This document shows positions 36,841 to 45,587 of a stretch of DNA of 64,000 nt, piece after piece (position 1 is the first letter of the stretch; each line of letters opens with the position of its first letter). The stretch comes from Vibrio ishigakensis (GTDB taxonomy: Bacteria; Pseudomonadota; Gammaproteobacteria; Enterobacterales; Vibrionaceae). Location of the stretch: positions 1,116,001 through 1,180,000 of the forward strand of contig NZ_AP024882.1 of assembly GCF_024347675.1 (NCBI RefSeq), read 5' to 3'. The translations under genes were made by a program, and so were the position numbers. A model generated the notes under the pieces. The model did no database searches. It saw nothing but the letters and a program-made list of their open reading frames with translations, and was not told the origin of the DNA.

Positions 36841-38262
36841 ATGAATCATCTTGTTTGGTTTAGGCGAGATCTCCGAACACTAGACAATAGCGCGCTCCAG
36901 CAAGCTCTGGAGCTCGCGTCTATGTCGCAAGATTCGAATGTGATAGCTCTATTCATCGAAACTCCGGGACAGTGGCAAGAACACAACCTAGCTCCCATCC
37001 AAGCAGACCTGATTCTTAGAAGGTTGCATGAGGTATCCGCGGAGCTCAAAGAGCTTAATATTTCGATGATATTCGAGCGCTGTGATTCGTTTTCTGATTG
37101 TGCCGACGTCTTATCAAGGCTTTGTCAGCGACATCACATCAATCGGCTGTGGGCTAACAAAGAATATGAGCTTAACGAGGTGAAGCGTGACGAGCTTGTC
37201 GCTGAGACCCTCACCAATGTAGGTGTTGAGTCTAGATTCATTGATGACAGCTGTATGTTTTCGCCAGGTGAGGTGTTGAACCAGCAGGGCAGTTACTTCA
37301 AAGTCTTTACCCCTTTCAAAAAGGCATGGCTAAGCAAGTTTGCCAGTAGGCCTGTACCTGTTTCTAAGCCTCCAAGGCTAGAGCACAATGCATTAACTAT
37401 TCAGTCAGAGCTTAGCTTTAACTATCCGTTAAAAGACAGTTCCGCTTATCCAATTTCAACCAAAGAGATCATTACCAAACTGCGAGAATTTGCTGCAGAA
37501 AAAGCGTCAGATTACAGCGATGACAGAGATTTTCCTGCGATTGAGGGCACCAGCAAGTTATCTCCTTATCTTGCCATAGGAGCGTTATCTGTCAGGCAGT
37601 GTCTTGCAAGACTTTTTAACGGCCGACATCTCGAAGAGTTATCAGCAGGGGAACAGACCTGGCTGAGTGAGCTAATTTGGCGAGAATTTTATCAGCATCT
37701 TCTTTATTTCGAGCCAAAGCTTAGTCGAGGTCAGTGCTTTACTCCATGGGGTGACATGCTTGTCTGGCAAGGGGATGAAGAACATCTCGAAAAATGGCAG
37801 CAAGGAGAGACCGGCTATCCCATCGTTGATGCCGCTATGAAGCAGCTCAATCGTACTGGCTGGATGCATAATCGACTGCGCATGATAGTCGCGAGCTTTC
37901 TTACCAAGGATTTATTACTTGATTGGCATGATGGCGAGGCTTACTTTTCACAGACGCTGGTGGATGGGGATTACGCTGCGAACAACGGTGGTTGGCAGTG
38001 GTCGGCTTCTACTGGATGCGATGCCCAGCCTTATTTTCGGATCTTTAACCCCATTTCCCAAGGAGAGAAGTTTGACCCCGATGGCAGCTTTGTAAAACAT
38101 TGGCTTCCAGAGCTAGTTGACGTACCCATCAAATACATCCATAAGCCTTGGTTGTGGGCTGAATTTGGCAGTTTGGACTATCCTCAACCTATAGTGGATC
38201 ACAAGGCACAGCGAGAAAAAGCGCTTGAGATGTATAAAGAGGCGAGGGAACGTGCAAAGTAA
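36841..38262 (+). CDS. phrB: Deoxyribodipyrimidine photolyase, class I CPD
   Basis: 473-aa flavoprotein that splits UV-induced pyrimidine dimers with blue light. The N-terminal antenna domain begins NHLVWFRRDLRTLDNSALQQA. The FAD domain has WLSELIWREFYQHLLYF, TGWMHNRLRM and NNGGWQWSASTGCDAQPYFR, including the Trp residues of the electron-transfer chain. Cotranscribed with the YbgA-like gene. The L,D-transpeptidase gene starts inside its last 11 bases. Confidence 0.97.
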   Translation: MNHLVWFRRDLRTLDNSALQQALELASMSQDSNVIALFIETPGQWQEHNLAPIQADLILRRLHEVSAELKELNISMIFERCDSFSDCADVLSRLCQRHHINRLWANKEYELNEVKRDELVAETLTNVGVESRFIDDSCMFSPGEVLNQQGSYFKVFTPFKKAWLSKFASRPVPVSKPPRLEHNALTIQSELSFNYPLKDSSAYPISTKEIITKLREFAAEKASDYSDDRDFPAIEGTSKLSPYLAIGALSVRQCLARLFNGRHLEELSAGEQTWLSELIWREFYQHLLYFEPKLSRGQCFTPWGDMLVWQGDEEHLEKWQQGETGYPIVDAAMKQLNRTGWMHNRLRMIVASFLTKDLLLDWHDGEAYFSQTLVDGDYAANNGGWQWSASTGCDAQPYFRIFNPISQGEKFDPDGSFVKHWLPELVDVPIKYIHKPWLWAEFGSLDYPQPIVDHKAQREKALEMYKEARERAK

Positions 38263-39184
38263 AGTCAGTTGTTTGATTGCAGTAGTTGGATTGTTCATCG
38301 GTGTACAAAGCGTGAATGCAGCGACATTTGATTTGCCTGAAGAAGGTAGCCACATGGTGGGTAAATTAAAACGCCACGTGGTTGAATCCGGTGAAACATT
38401 CGCAGTTTTAGCCAAAGACTACGATGTCGGCCTACTTAGCCTGATGGCCGCTAACCGAGGCATAGACCCCTTTCTTCCACACGATGGTGAAGTTCTCACC
38501 ATCCCTCATCAATTCATTCTCCCCAATGCCAGACATGAGGGCATAGTGGTAAATCTTGCAGAGTTGAGGCTTTATTATTTTGACCCTGATGGTGAACGAG
38601 TGCATGTTTTCCCAGTGGGCATTGGCAAGATCGGTCGTGAAACCCCTGAGATGAAAACCACCATTAGCCAGATGATTGAGGGTCCTACATGGACACCTCC
38701 GAAGTCTATTCGTATGGCTTATGAAGAAGACGGCATTGAGCTACCAGAAACCGTACCTGCGGGGCCTGATAATCCTCTGGGTGAGTATGCCATGAGGCTG
38801 CGTTACGGTTCTGGACAGTATCTTATCCATGGAACCAACAAAGACTTTGGGATCGGGCTTAGGGTGAGTAGTGGCTGTATTCGTATGGAGCCGGCTGATA
38901 TTGAGTGGTTGTTTGAGCAGGTGTCGCGAGGTACTAAGGTTCAGATAGTCAACCAGCCTATTAAGGTTGCGGTTGAGCCAGATAGTAGTGTGTATGTGGA
39001 ATCTCACGAGCCTTTGACCGGTAGAGATGGGTACAAACAGTCACTGGAATGGCCATTGGAATTGCAGATTTGGGTCGACCAATATCAATTTGCTTCAACG
39101 CGCGTTGATAGCGTGATCAAGGTTCAGTCTGGCCTGCCGACACTTATCGCCGACGGTGCCCACCTAGAAACGATGCAGCAATAA
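38252..39184 (+). CDS. L,D-transpeptidase with LysM domain
   Basis: 310 aa. A signal peptide (QSKVSCLIAVVGLFIGVQSVNA) leads into a LysM domain (~33-80, HVVESGETFAVLAKDYDVG) and a YkuD catalytic domain with HGTNKDFG and SSGCIRM (catalytic Cys). Such enzymes make 3-3 crosslinks or attach Lpp to peptidoglycan. GTG 38252 is chosen over an ATG at 38225 because it gives a clean signal peptide and AGAGG lies ~9 bases upstream. From memory, V. cholerae VCA0058 (LdtB) is in this position. The lpp gene converges 45 bp downstream. Confidence 0.92.
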   Translation: MQSKVSCLIAVVGLFIGVQSVNAATFDLPEEGSHMVGKLKRHVVESGETFAVLAKDYDVGLLSLMAANRGIDPFLPHDGEVLTIPHQFILPNARHEGIVVNLAELRLYYFDPDGERVHVFPVGIGKIGRETPEMKTTISQMIEGPTWTPPKSIRMAYEEDGIELPETVPAGPDNPLGEYAMRLRYGSGQYLIHGTNKDFGIGLRVSSGCIRMEPADIEWLFEQVSRGTKVQIVNQPIKVAVEPDSSVYVESHEPLTGRDGYKQSLEWPLELQIWVDQYQFASTRVDSVIKVQSGLPTLIADGAHLETMQQ

Positions 39185-39214
39185 AAAAGCCAGTGACACT
39201 GTCACTGGCTTATT
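39184..39214. terminator. Bidirectional terminator between ldt and lpp
   Basis: AAGCCAGTGACA / TGTCACTGGCTT stem with A and T runs on the two sides. It serves both convergent genes. Confidence 0.88.
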
Positions 39215-39229
39215 CAATTCTATTTACTC

Positions 39230-39514
39230 TTACTTGGTATAAGACTGAGAAACGTTGTCTAGACGTTCATTAGCACGAGCTGCTTCGTCTTGCGCTGCCA
39301 TTGCGGCTTCTTTAGCTTGCATAGCTGCTGCCTTGTTTTCAGCCGAATCTTTCTCATGGGCTGCTTTAAGTGCTGCAACGTCTGACTCTAGCTGTGAGAT
39401 ACGCGCATCTTGGTCATTCATCTTTGCCGTGGTCTCTTCATCCGGACCCGATGCACAACCTGCTAATAATAATACCGAGCTAACCCCTGCTGCGAGTAAG
39501 AATTTATTATTCAT
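39230..39514 (-). CDS. lpp: Major outer-membrane (murein) lipoprotein
   Basis: 94-aa precursor. The start at ATG 39514 gives a lipoprotein signal ending in LLLAGC (lipobox; lipidated Cys ~20). The mature part is a heptad-rich helix (DARISQLESDVAALKAAH...) for trimer formation. The C-terminal Lys in SQSYTK is the likely attachment point to peptidoglycan. Mature length of ~75 aa exceeds the 58 aa of E. coli Lpp, so the helix is longer. It converges on the L,D-transpeptidase gene, whose family can join Lpp to the wall. Confidence 0.9.
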   Translation of the reverse strand: MNNKFLLAAGVSSVLLLAGCASGPDEETTAKMNDQDARISQLESDVAALKAAHEKDSAENKAAAMQAKEAAMAAQDEAARANERLDNVSQSYTK

Positions 39515-39748
39515 AAGAACTCCTGTCATTTTTAGTTATGCCACTGGTTACCGATGGCTTATTTAGTGTAGTAGTTGTCTGAAAAATGTAGAAATTTTCT
39601 TTAATTCAAGGAAATACTGGGGTCTCTAAGCTTATATAAATGAAATTTGAATGAATATAAGCGCTTATATTCGGATAATTTTGTGATCTAAGTCGGTATG
39701 TGATGTATCATTAGCGCGGTTTAAACATCTTACTTTTAGGAGAACACA

Positions 39749-41077
39749 TTGAAGTTTCGTGAACTGGGCTTAGACAATCGATTGATGAAGAACTTGGATC
39801 ACTACTCGTTTGCTAAAGCAACTGAGATCCAAGAGCGAGCAATTCCAGTCGCTATGGCTGGGAAAGATCTACTCGCATCGTCTAAGACAGGCTCTGGTAA
39901 AACGCTAGCGTTTGTACTGCCGATGCTTCATAAGGCTCTTAAATCTAAAGCCTTCTCTGCACGTGATCCTCGTGGTGTAATTTTGGCACCAACTCGTGAA
40001 CTAGCGCGTCAAGTATATGGCGAGCTTCGCTCTATGCTGGGTGGTCTTTCTTACCATGCTGAGCTTATTGTTGGTGGTGAGAACTTTAACGACCAAGTTA
40101 AAGCCCTTCGTAAATACCCTAAGTTCATTGTGGCAACCCCTGGACGTCTTGCCGATCACCTAGAACATCGCTCTCTATTCCTAGAAGGCCTAGATACACT
40201 GGTTCTTGATGAAGCAGACCGTATGCTGGACCTTGGTTTTTCGGTGGAACTGCGCCGCATTCATAATGCTGCTAAACACCGCCGTCGTCAGACGCTAATG
40301 TTCTCAGCAACGCTAGATAATGCTGAAGTACATGATCTTGCAATGGAACTTCTTAACGAACCAAAGCGTATCTCTATCGACAGTGCTCAAGCGCAACATA
40401 CCGATATCGAGCAGAAGTTCTATCTGTGTGATCACCTAGATCACAAAGAAGCCCTGTTAATGCGTCTGCTTGAAGAGGCAGATTATAAGCAGGTGATGAT
40501 CTTCACTGCGACGCGCTCTGATACTGAGCGTCTGACTGAGAAATTGAACGAGATGAAGCTTAAAGCTGTGGCTTTGAGCGGCAGTCTTAACCAGAATCAG
40601 CGTAACACCATCATGAGCCAATTTGAGCGCGCGGTGTATAAGATTCTAGTTACTACGGACATTGCCTCTCGCGGTATCGACATCTCTAACGTGTCTCACG
40701 TGATCAACTTTGATATGCCTAAGCATACTGAAGAGTACGTTCACCGCGTAGGGCGTACTGGTCGTGCGGGCAACAAGGGTAGTGCTGCATCACTTGTGGG
40801 TCCTAAAGACTGGGATAGCTTCAAGAGAGTTGAGAACTTCCTACACCAAGACCTTAAGTTTGATGTGCTTGAGGGACTTGAAGGTAAGTTTAAAGGCCTG
40901 CGTCCTAAGAAGCCGGCGTTTGCTAAATCTCGTGTTAAGCCTGGAGCTAAGAAACCAAACGCTCGCAAGAAAGTGGCGAAGAAGCCTGCGAAACGAGATA
41001 AGACTTTCCATACCAATGTCGCTGTGGGTGATTCAGTTTTCATTCCGAAAAAGAAACCAAAAGCAGACACAGAGTAA
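39749..41077 (+). CDS. DEAD-box ATP-dependent RNA helicase
   Basis: 442 aa. Helicase core with the Q motif FAKATEIQERAIP, motif I ASSKTGSGKT, PTRELA, motif II VLDEADRMLD, motif III SAT, and HRVGRTGRAG (motif VI). The C-terminal tail (~385-442) is basic and Lys/Pro-rich, probably for RNA binding. TTG at 39749 with AGGAG upstream is the start. Closest in style to SrmB/RhlE-type proteins; the exact role (ribosome assembly, RNA decay, cold response) cannot be told. Confidence 0.93.
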   Translation: MKFRELGLDNRLMKNLDHYSFAKATEIQERAIPVAMAGKDLLASSKTGSGKTLAFVLPMLHKALKSKAFSARDPRGVILAPTRELARQVYGELRSMLGGLSYHAELIVGGENFNDQVKALRKYPKFIVATPGRLADHLEHRSLFLEGLDTLVLDEADRMLDLGFSVELRRIHNAAKHRRRQTLMFSATLDNAEVHDLAMELLNEPKRISIDSAQAQHTDIEQKFYLCDHLDHKEALLMRLLEEADYKQVMIFTATRSDTERLTEKLNEMKLKAVALSGSLNQNQRNTIMSQFERAVYKILVTTDIASRGIDISNVSHVINFDMPKHTEEYVHRVGRTGRAGNKGSAASLVGPKDWDSFKRVENFLHQDLKFDVLEGLEGKFKGLRPKKPAFAKSRVKPGAKKPNARKKVAKKPAKRDKTFHTNVAVGDSVFIPKKKPKADTE

Positions 41078-41083
41078 TAAAAA

Positions 41084-41112
41084 AACGGAGCCAAAGGGCT
41101 CCGTTTTTTTAT
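41084..41112 (+). terminator. Intrinsic terminator after the helicase gene
   Basis: ACGGAGCC / GGCTCCGT stem, loop of about 5 nt, followed by TTTTTTT. Confidence 0.9.
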
Positions 41113-41204
41113 ACCTTGAATCTTCTACCCCTTGCCAGCATTGGGCTCAGGGCATAACTGTATAGCCTAGACTAATCTCCTGCTGTTTGATTTCTAATCT
41201 GCAA

Positions 41205-41244
41205 TTGTCATTTACGTTTCAAATTGCTGAAACATAAGTGTCAT
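41205..41244 (+). promoter_or_regulatory. Probable Pho boxes upstream of pstS
   Basis: Four 7-mers at a regular 11-bp spacing: TTGTCAT (41205), GTTTCAA (41216), CTGAAAC (41227), GTGTCAT (41238), each separated by 4 AT-rich bases. The Pho box consensus is CTGTCAT-N4-CTGTCAT, so the first and last match well and the middle ones poorly. Position 80-120 bp before pstS fits PhoB activation. Binding is inferred. Confidence 0.65.
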
Positions 41245-41324
41245 AAAACCCGCTTAAAGTGTCCCTCGTCGTTTAAACAAACCCACGACGAAGCGTCGTG
41301 AACAGTGATTCCAATTAAGGACAT

Positions 41325-42149
41325 ATGATGAAAAAGACAGTAATCGGTGCAGTTGCACTACTAGGTGCTCTATCAATGAACACAGCTGTAGCTAAAGAAA
41401 CTATCTCAGCAGTAGGTTCAAGCAGCGTTACTCCACTGATGGAAGTTTTCTCTGAAACATACATGAAGCAAAACTCTAACGTATTTATCGAAGTACAAGG
41501 CCCTGGCTCTTCTGCTGGTGTTCGTGCTGCTAAAGACGGTTCTGCTGACATGGGTATGTCATCTCGTGCTCTTAAAGCAGAAGAGAAAGAAGCAACTCTA
41601 GTTGAAGAAGTGGTTGCTCGTGACGGTATCGCAGTTGTTGTGAACCCAGAGAACTCTCTAAAAGGTCTAACTTCAGAGCAGGTAACTGCTATCTATAAAG
41701 GCGAAATCACTAACTGGAAAGAAGTTGGTGGCGTAGACAAGCCAATCGTTGCTATCACTCGTGACACAGCTTCTGGTACTCGTGGCGCGTTCGAAGACAT
41801 CATGAGCCTTAAGCAAAAAGTTTCTGGTATCAGCGTAACGGCTATCACTCAACGTGCTCAAGTAGCTAACGGTAACGGTGCTCTTAAAGTATCTGTAGCA
41901 AGCAACCCATACGCAATCGGCTACATCTCTCTAGGTACTGTTGATGAGTCTGTACACGCTCTAACTATCGACGGTGTTGAGCCATCTGTAGACAACGTTA
42001 AGAACGATTCTTACAAAGTAGCTCGTCCGTTCCTAGTTCTTTACAAAGAAGGTCAACCTTCAGCTGAAGCTCAGAAGTTCCTAGACTGGATGCTTGCTGA
42101 TGAAGCTCAAGCTATCGTAGAGAAAAAAGGCTACATCTCAGTTAACTAA
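41325..42149 (+). CDS. pstS: Phosphate ABC transporter substrate-binding protein
   Basis: 274-aa periplasmic phosphate-binding protein. It has a signal peptide (MKKTVIGAVALLGALSMNTAVA); phosphate contacts are in SAVGSSSVTPLME, the SRALKAEE region and TRDTASGTRGAFE. It loads PstCAB, and signals low phosphate with PhoR. ATG 41325 or the adjacent ATG 41328, after AAGGAC. Codon use is strongly biased, as expected for a protein made in large amounts under phosphate starvation. From memory this is the chromosome-2 pst set in Vibrio (VCA0070). Confidence 0.95.
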   Translation: MMKKTVIGAVALLGALSMNTAVAKETISAVGSSSVTPLMEVFSETYMKQNSNVFIEVQGPGSSAGVRAAKDGSADMGMSSRALKAEEKEATLVEEVVARDGIAVVVNPENSLKGLTSEQVTAIYKGEITNWKEVGGVDKPIVAITRDTASGTRGAFEDIMSLKQKVSGISVTAITQRAQVANGNGALKVSVASNPYAIGYISLGTVDESVHALTIDGVEPSVDNVKNDSYKVARPFLVLYKEGQPSAEAQKFLDWMLADEAQAIVEKKGYISVN

Positions 42150-42256
42150 TCTAACTGACAGCTTTAAAAATTTGCTCAGCCCGCGAGGGCTGGGCTTTTA
42201 GCTTGCCTCTTTGCAAGCATTAGAAATTACCATCGCAATTAATAGTGAATTTTTCT

Positions 42257-43168
42257 ATGAAAAATGACAATGTTCAGGCTGCAGTTGTAGGCGGAGGTTC
42301 TCTTCGTCAAGACCGTGGTATCGACTGGAGAGAGCGTATTTTCCACGCGCTATTCCTAACCAGTGCTATCATCGGCATCGTTTCGCTTGCCATCATTGCT
42401 TACTTCATCGTTGTAGAAAGTATCCCAGCATTCCAACAAGCGGGTGTTGGCGGTATCGTTCTAGGTCAAAACTGGCTTCCACCGGCACTATACGGTGTAG
42501 CAACCATGATTGTTGCTTCTCTAGTTTCGACCATCGGTGCAGTTCTTTTCGGTGTACCAGTAGGTGTACTAACCGCAATCTTTATTGCAGAAGTTGCTCC
42601 AAAGCGTGTTGCGAATCTAATTCGTCCGGCAATCGAGCTTCTAGCGGGTATCCCGTCTGTAGTTTACGGTTTCTTCGGCCTAGTTATCATCGTTCCGCTG
42701 ATTCAGAACATCTTTAACGTACCAGCGGGTAACACTATCCTTGCCGGTATCATAGTTCTGGGTGTGATGATTCTTCCAACCGTTATCACAGTATCTGAGA
42801 CCTCTATCCGCGCTGTACCGCGCACATATAAAGAAGGTTCTCTGGCACTGGGTGCTTCGAAAATCTACACCATCTTTAAACTGTTAGTTCCAGCAGCTCG
42901 CTCGGGCATCATGACAGGTGTAATCCTAGGTATCGGTCGTGCTCTAGGTGAAACCATGGCAATTATCATGGTTATGGGGAACGCGCCAGCTATGCCAGAG
43001 GGCTTGCTTGATTCAGCTCGTACGCTAACGGCAAACATCGCAATCGAAATGTCTTACGCAAGTGGTGTTCACGCGAACGCTCTATATGCGACAGGCGTGG
43101 TATTGCTGGTGTTTATTATGATTCTAAACGGTGCGCTTCTGTACCTAAACCGTGAAAAAGCGAAGTAA
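42257..43168 (+). CDS. pstC: Phosphate ABC transporter permease
   Basis: 303-aa inner-membrane permease with six helices. ABC-permease EAA-type loop: ETSIRAVPRTYKEGSLALGAS. The membrane helices start at ~30. The start is unsure: ATG 42257 (MKNDNVQAAVV) and GTG 42245 are both open, and neither has a good ribosome site, so translation may depend on coupling. The pstA start follows 5 bp after the stop. Confidence 0.93.
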   Translation: MKNDNVQAAVVGGGSLRQDRGIDWRERIFHALFLTSAIIGIVSLAIIAYFIVVESIPAFQQAGVGGIVLGQNWLPPALYGVATMIVASLVSTIGAVLFGVPVGVLTAIFIAEVAPKRVANLIRPAIELLAGIPSVVYGFFGLVIIVPLIQNIFNVPAGNTILAGIIVLGVMILPTVITVSETSIRAVPRTYKEGSLALGASKIYTIFKLLVPAARSGIMTGVILGIGRALGETMAIIMVMGNAPAMPEGLLDSARTLTANIAIEMSYASGVHANALYATGVVLLVFIMILNGALLYLNREKAK

Positions 43169-43173
43169 AAGCA

Positions 43174-44037
43174 ATGGATACAGTTAAACTAAAACAAGCT
43201 CGTCAGCGCAAAGACGCCATGATGGGTGGATTCGTTTGGATTGCGGCAGGTCTAACAGTAGGTTTTCTGTTTTGGATCATCTGGTACATCCTATCGAACG
43301 GCCTGAAGTTCGTAGACTTTAACTTTATTTTCGATAATTACACACGCACTGGTGAAGAGCGTGGTATTTTCCCAATGATCGTTTCAACCATCTACATGGT
43401 TATCGCATCTATTGCAGTTGCTGCGCCATTGGGCATCATGACCGCTATCTACCTAACCGAATACGCAAAGGTTGGTAGTAAGTTGGTTAAAGTGATTCGT
43501 TTTTGTACTGAATCACTGGCGGGTATCCCGTCAATCATCTTTGGTCTATTCGGTATGACCTTCTTCGTTACCATTATGGGATTCGGTTTCTCGATTCTAT
43601 CTGGTGCGTTGACGCTAAGTATCCTGATCCTGCCTGTAATCATCCGTGCAACGGAAGAAGCACTTATGGCAGTACCTCAGACTTATCGTGAAGGTTCATA
43701 TGCGTTGGGCTCGTCAAGAATCTACACCATTTGGCGCCTTATCCTGCCAAGTGCGATGCCAGGTATCTTGACTTCTGTCATCTTGAGTATTGGTCGTGTA
43801 ATCGGTGAATCAGCTCCGGTATTCCTAACCGCTGGTATGGTTGCTCGTATCCCAGATTCTTTGATGGATTCTGGTCGTACTCTAACCGTTCACCTTTATA
43901 AGTTGACTACTGAACTGTTCACAATCGATGAGTGGAACCAAGCCTACGGTACAGCAACAGTACTTATCGTTGTGGTACTTCTAATCAATACAGTGACCAA
44001 ACTTATCGCTAGCCGATTCAACAAAGCGACTTACTAA
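43174..44037 (+). CDS. pstA: Phosphate ABC transporter permease
   Basis: 287-aa partner permease of PstC with six helices. The EAA-type loop is ATEEALMAVPQTYREGSYALGSS. It starts 5 bp after pstC, so the two are translated together. PstC and PstA form the phosphate channel in the inner membrane. Confidence 0.94.
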   Translation: MDTVKLKQARQRKDAMMGGFVWIAAGLTVGFLFWIIWYILSNGLKFVDFNFIFDNYTRTGEERGIFPMIVSTIYMVIASIAVAAPLGIMTAIYLTEYAKVGSKLVKVIRFCTESLAGIPSIIFGLFGMTFFVTIMGFGFSILSGALTLSILILPVIIRATEEALMAVPQTYREGSYALGSSRIYTIWRLILPSAMPGILTSVILSIGRVIGESAPVFLTAGMVARIPDSLMDSGRTLTVHLYKLTTELFTIDEWNQAYGTATVLIVVVLLINTVTKLIASRFNKATY

Positions 44038-44072
44038 GCTAGCCGTATTCAAAGAATTTAAGAGACAGAAAA

Positions 44073-44822
44073 ATGAACAAATTTAACATTGAAAACCTAG
44101 ACCTTTATTACGGCGAGAACCGCGCACTGAAAGCGATTAACCTGCCTATTCCTCTACGCCAAGTGACTGCACTAATTGGTCCGTCAGGCTGCGGTAAATC
44201 AACGCTTCTTCGTTGTCTTAACCGCATGAACGACTTGATTGAAGGCGTGAAGATTGAAGGTCTAGTAGAAATGGATGGCCAGGACATCTATGGCAACATC
44301 GATGTTGCAGACCTACGCATCAAAGTAGGCATGGTATTCCAAAAGCCAAACCCATTCCCAATGAGCATCTACGAGAACGTAGCGTACGGTCTCCGTGCTC
44401 AAGGCATTAAAGACAAGAAACACATCGATGAAGTGGTAGAGCGCTCTCTGCGTGGTGCGGCACTTTGGGACGAAGTTAAAGACCGTCTTAAGTCTCATGC
44501 ATTCGGTCTTTCTGGTGGTCAGCAGCAGCGTCTATGTATCGCACGTACTATCGCGATGGAACCAGATGTCATCCTAATGGATGAGCCAACCTCGGCACTT
44601 GACCCAATTGCAACGCACAAGATCGAAGAGTTGATGGAAGATCTTAAGAAAGATTACACCATCGTTATCGTAACTCACTCAATGCAACAGGCACGTCGTA
44701 TCTCTGATCGTACTGCGTTCTTCCTAATGGGTGAGCTTGTTGAGCACGACGAAACACAAGTTATCTTTAGCAACCCACGCGATGATCGCACTCAGGGTTA
44801 CGTAAATGGTGACTTTGGTTAA
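44073..44822 (+). CDS. pstB: Phosphate ABC transporter ATPase
   Basis: 249-aa ABC ATPase. Walker [10 protein letters not shown], signature LSGGQQQRL, Walker [15 protein letters not shown]-loop THSMQQA. It begins 35 bp after pstA and powers the transporter. The operon ends here without phoU, unlike the E. coli pst operon. Confidence 0.96.
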   Translation: MNKFNIENLDLYYGENRALKAINLPIPLRQVTALIGPSGCGKSTLLRCLNRMNDLIEGVKIEGLVEMDGQDIYGNIDVADLRIKVGMVFQKPNPFPMSIYENVAYGLRAQGIKDKKHIDEVVERSLRGAALWDEVKDRLKSHAFGLSGGQQQRLCIARTIAMEPDVILMDEPTSALDPIATHKIEELMEDLKKDYTIVIVTHSMQQARRISDRTAFFLMGELVEHDETQVIFSNPRDDRTQGYVNGDFG

Positions 44823-44842
44823 TCGACTCGATTAACCCATAT

Positions 44843-44967
44843 TACCCTCGCAGTCATCGATAAGTAGATCGCACTTACTTAGAGAGCGAGGGTAAAGTAG
44901 TAAACGGATTAACTATAATAATATGCGATGGAAACCTTGCCCCTCTTATGTAGAGGGGCTTTTTTTG
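44843..44967 (+). terminator. Hairpin and terminator after pstB
   Basis: A long hairpin pairs TACCCTCGC (44843-44851) with GCGAGGGTA (44885-44893). A compact terminator GCCCCTC / GAGGGGC with TTTTTTT follows at 44939-44967. A TATAAT-like word near 44913 could also drive a very short RNA ending at this terminator; there is no other support for that. Confidence 0.75.
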
Positions 44968-45053
44968 TGTTTCCACAATGAAAGCTAGGCTGAGTTTGAT
45001 CTTGTCTTAGCAAGCCAGTAAAATTCGCTCAGTTAAAGATAAAGGTTACGATT

Positions 45054-45254
45054 ATGAGTGATTTTGAAAAAGAGCTTCAGGAAATGGCACAAGGTGCGGA
45101 AGAGCAACCTGAAGAGAAGCTTCCTACCATCGAAGAGCAAAAGCGCATTGCAGCTGAGCTAAAGAAACTGGAAGAAGCGGGTGAGCTAACCCCTGAAGTT
45201 TTAGAAGAATACTTTGGTAAGTTCTACGCGAAAACTGACACTCCTATCCACTAA
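45054..45254 (+). CDS. Small acidic hypothetical protein
   Basis: 66 aa, acidic, mostly predicted helix (ELQEMAQGAEEQPEEKLPTI..., EEQKRIAAELKKLEEAGELTPE). ATG 45054 is spaced 7-8 bases from AAAGG and a clean terminator follows, so it is likely real. I do not recognise the family. It is free-standing between pst and the pilus locus. Confidence 0.7.
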   Translation: MSDFEKELQEMAQGAEEQPEEKLPTIEEQKRIAAELKKLEEAGELTPEVLEEYFGKFYAKTDTPIH

Positions 45255-45270
45255 GTGTCGAATGAATTGA

Positions 45271-45300
45271 AAAGCCGAGCATAATGCTCGGCTTTGTTGT
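45271..45300 (+). terminator. Intrinsic terminator after the 66-aa gene
   Basis: AAAGCCGAGC / GCTCGGCTTT stem with 5-nt loop, then TGTTGTTTTT. Confidence 0.88.
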
Positions 45301-45587
45301 TTTTACAGCTAAATAAGCATCACGCATATGTACGAGGTTTTATATAAAATAATCAAATAAGGGGTAGTTTTCTTTTTAATCCTTACTTTTCAGGTGGTTA
45401 TTGAGTTTGTGTAAATTTGACTAATCTACCCCTTTCTACTTATCCCTTGTGCTTATGGCAAAGCCCCCGAAAAAGCCTAGATTTAAAGGGCCTTCAAATG
45501 GAATTGTGACGGCCAGATGTTTTTCCGATAAAAACAATTCATCCCACACAGGGAGCGTTTGATGGCATAGGTTCGATAGGAGGACTT
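45301..45587 (+). promoter_or_regulatory. Leader region of the LuxR-type regulator
   Basis: 287 bp without a gene, part of a 333-bp gap. AT-rich first half, then a more GC-rich leader ending in a strong AGGAGG ribosome site. Regulators of this type usually have complex promoters, but no operator could be assigned. Confidence 0.4.

Noticed and set aside
44898..44967. Separate small RNA with promoter TATAAT and terminator after pstB
   Set aside because: The simple reading is that this terminator ends pstB. The -10-like word has no good -35 partner, so it was not called as a gene.
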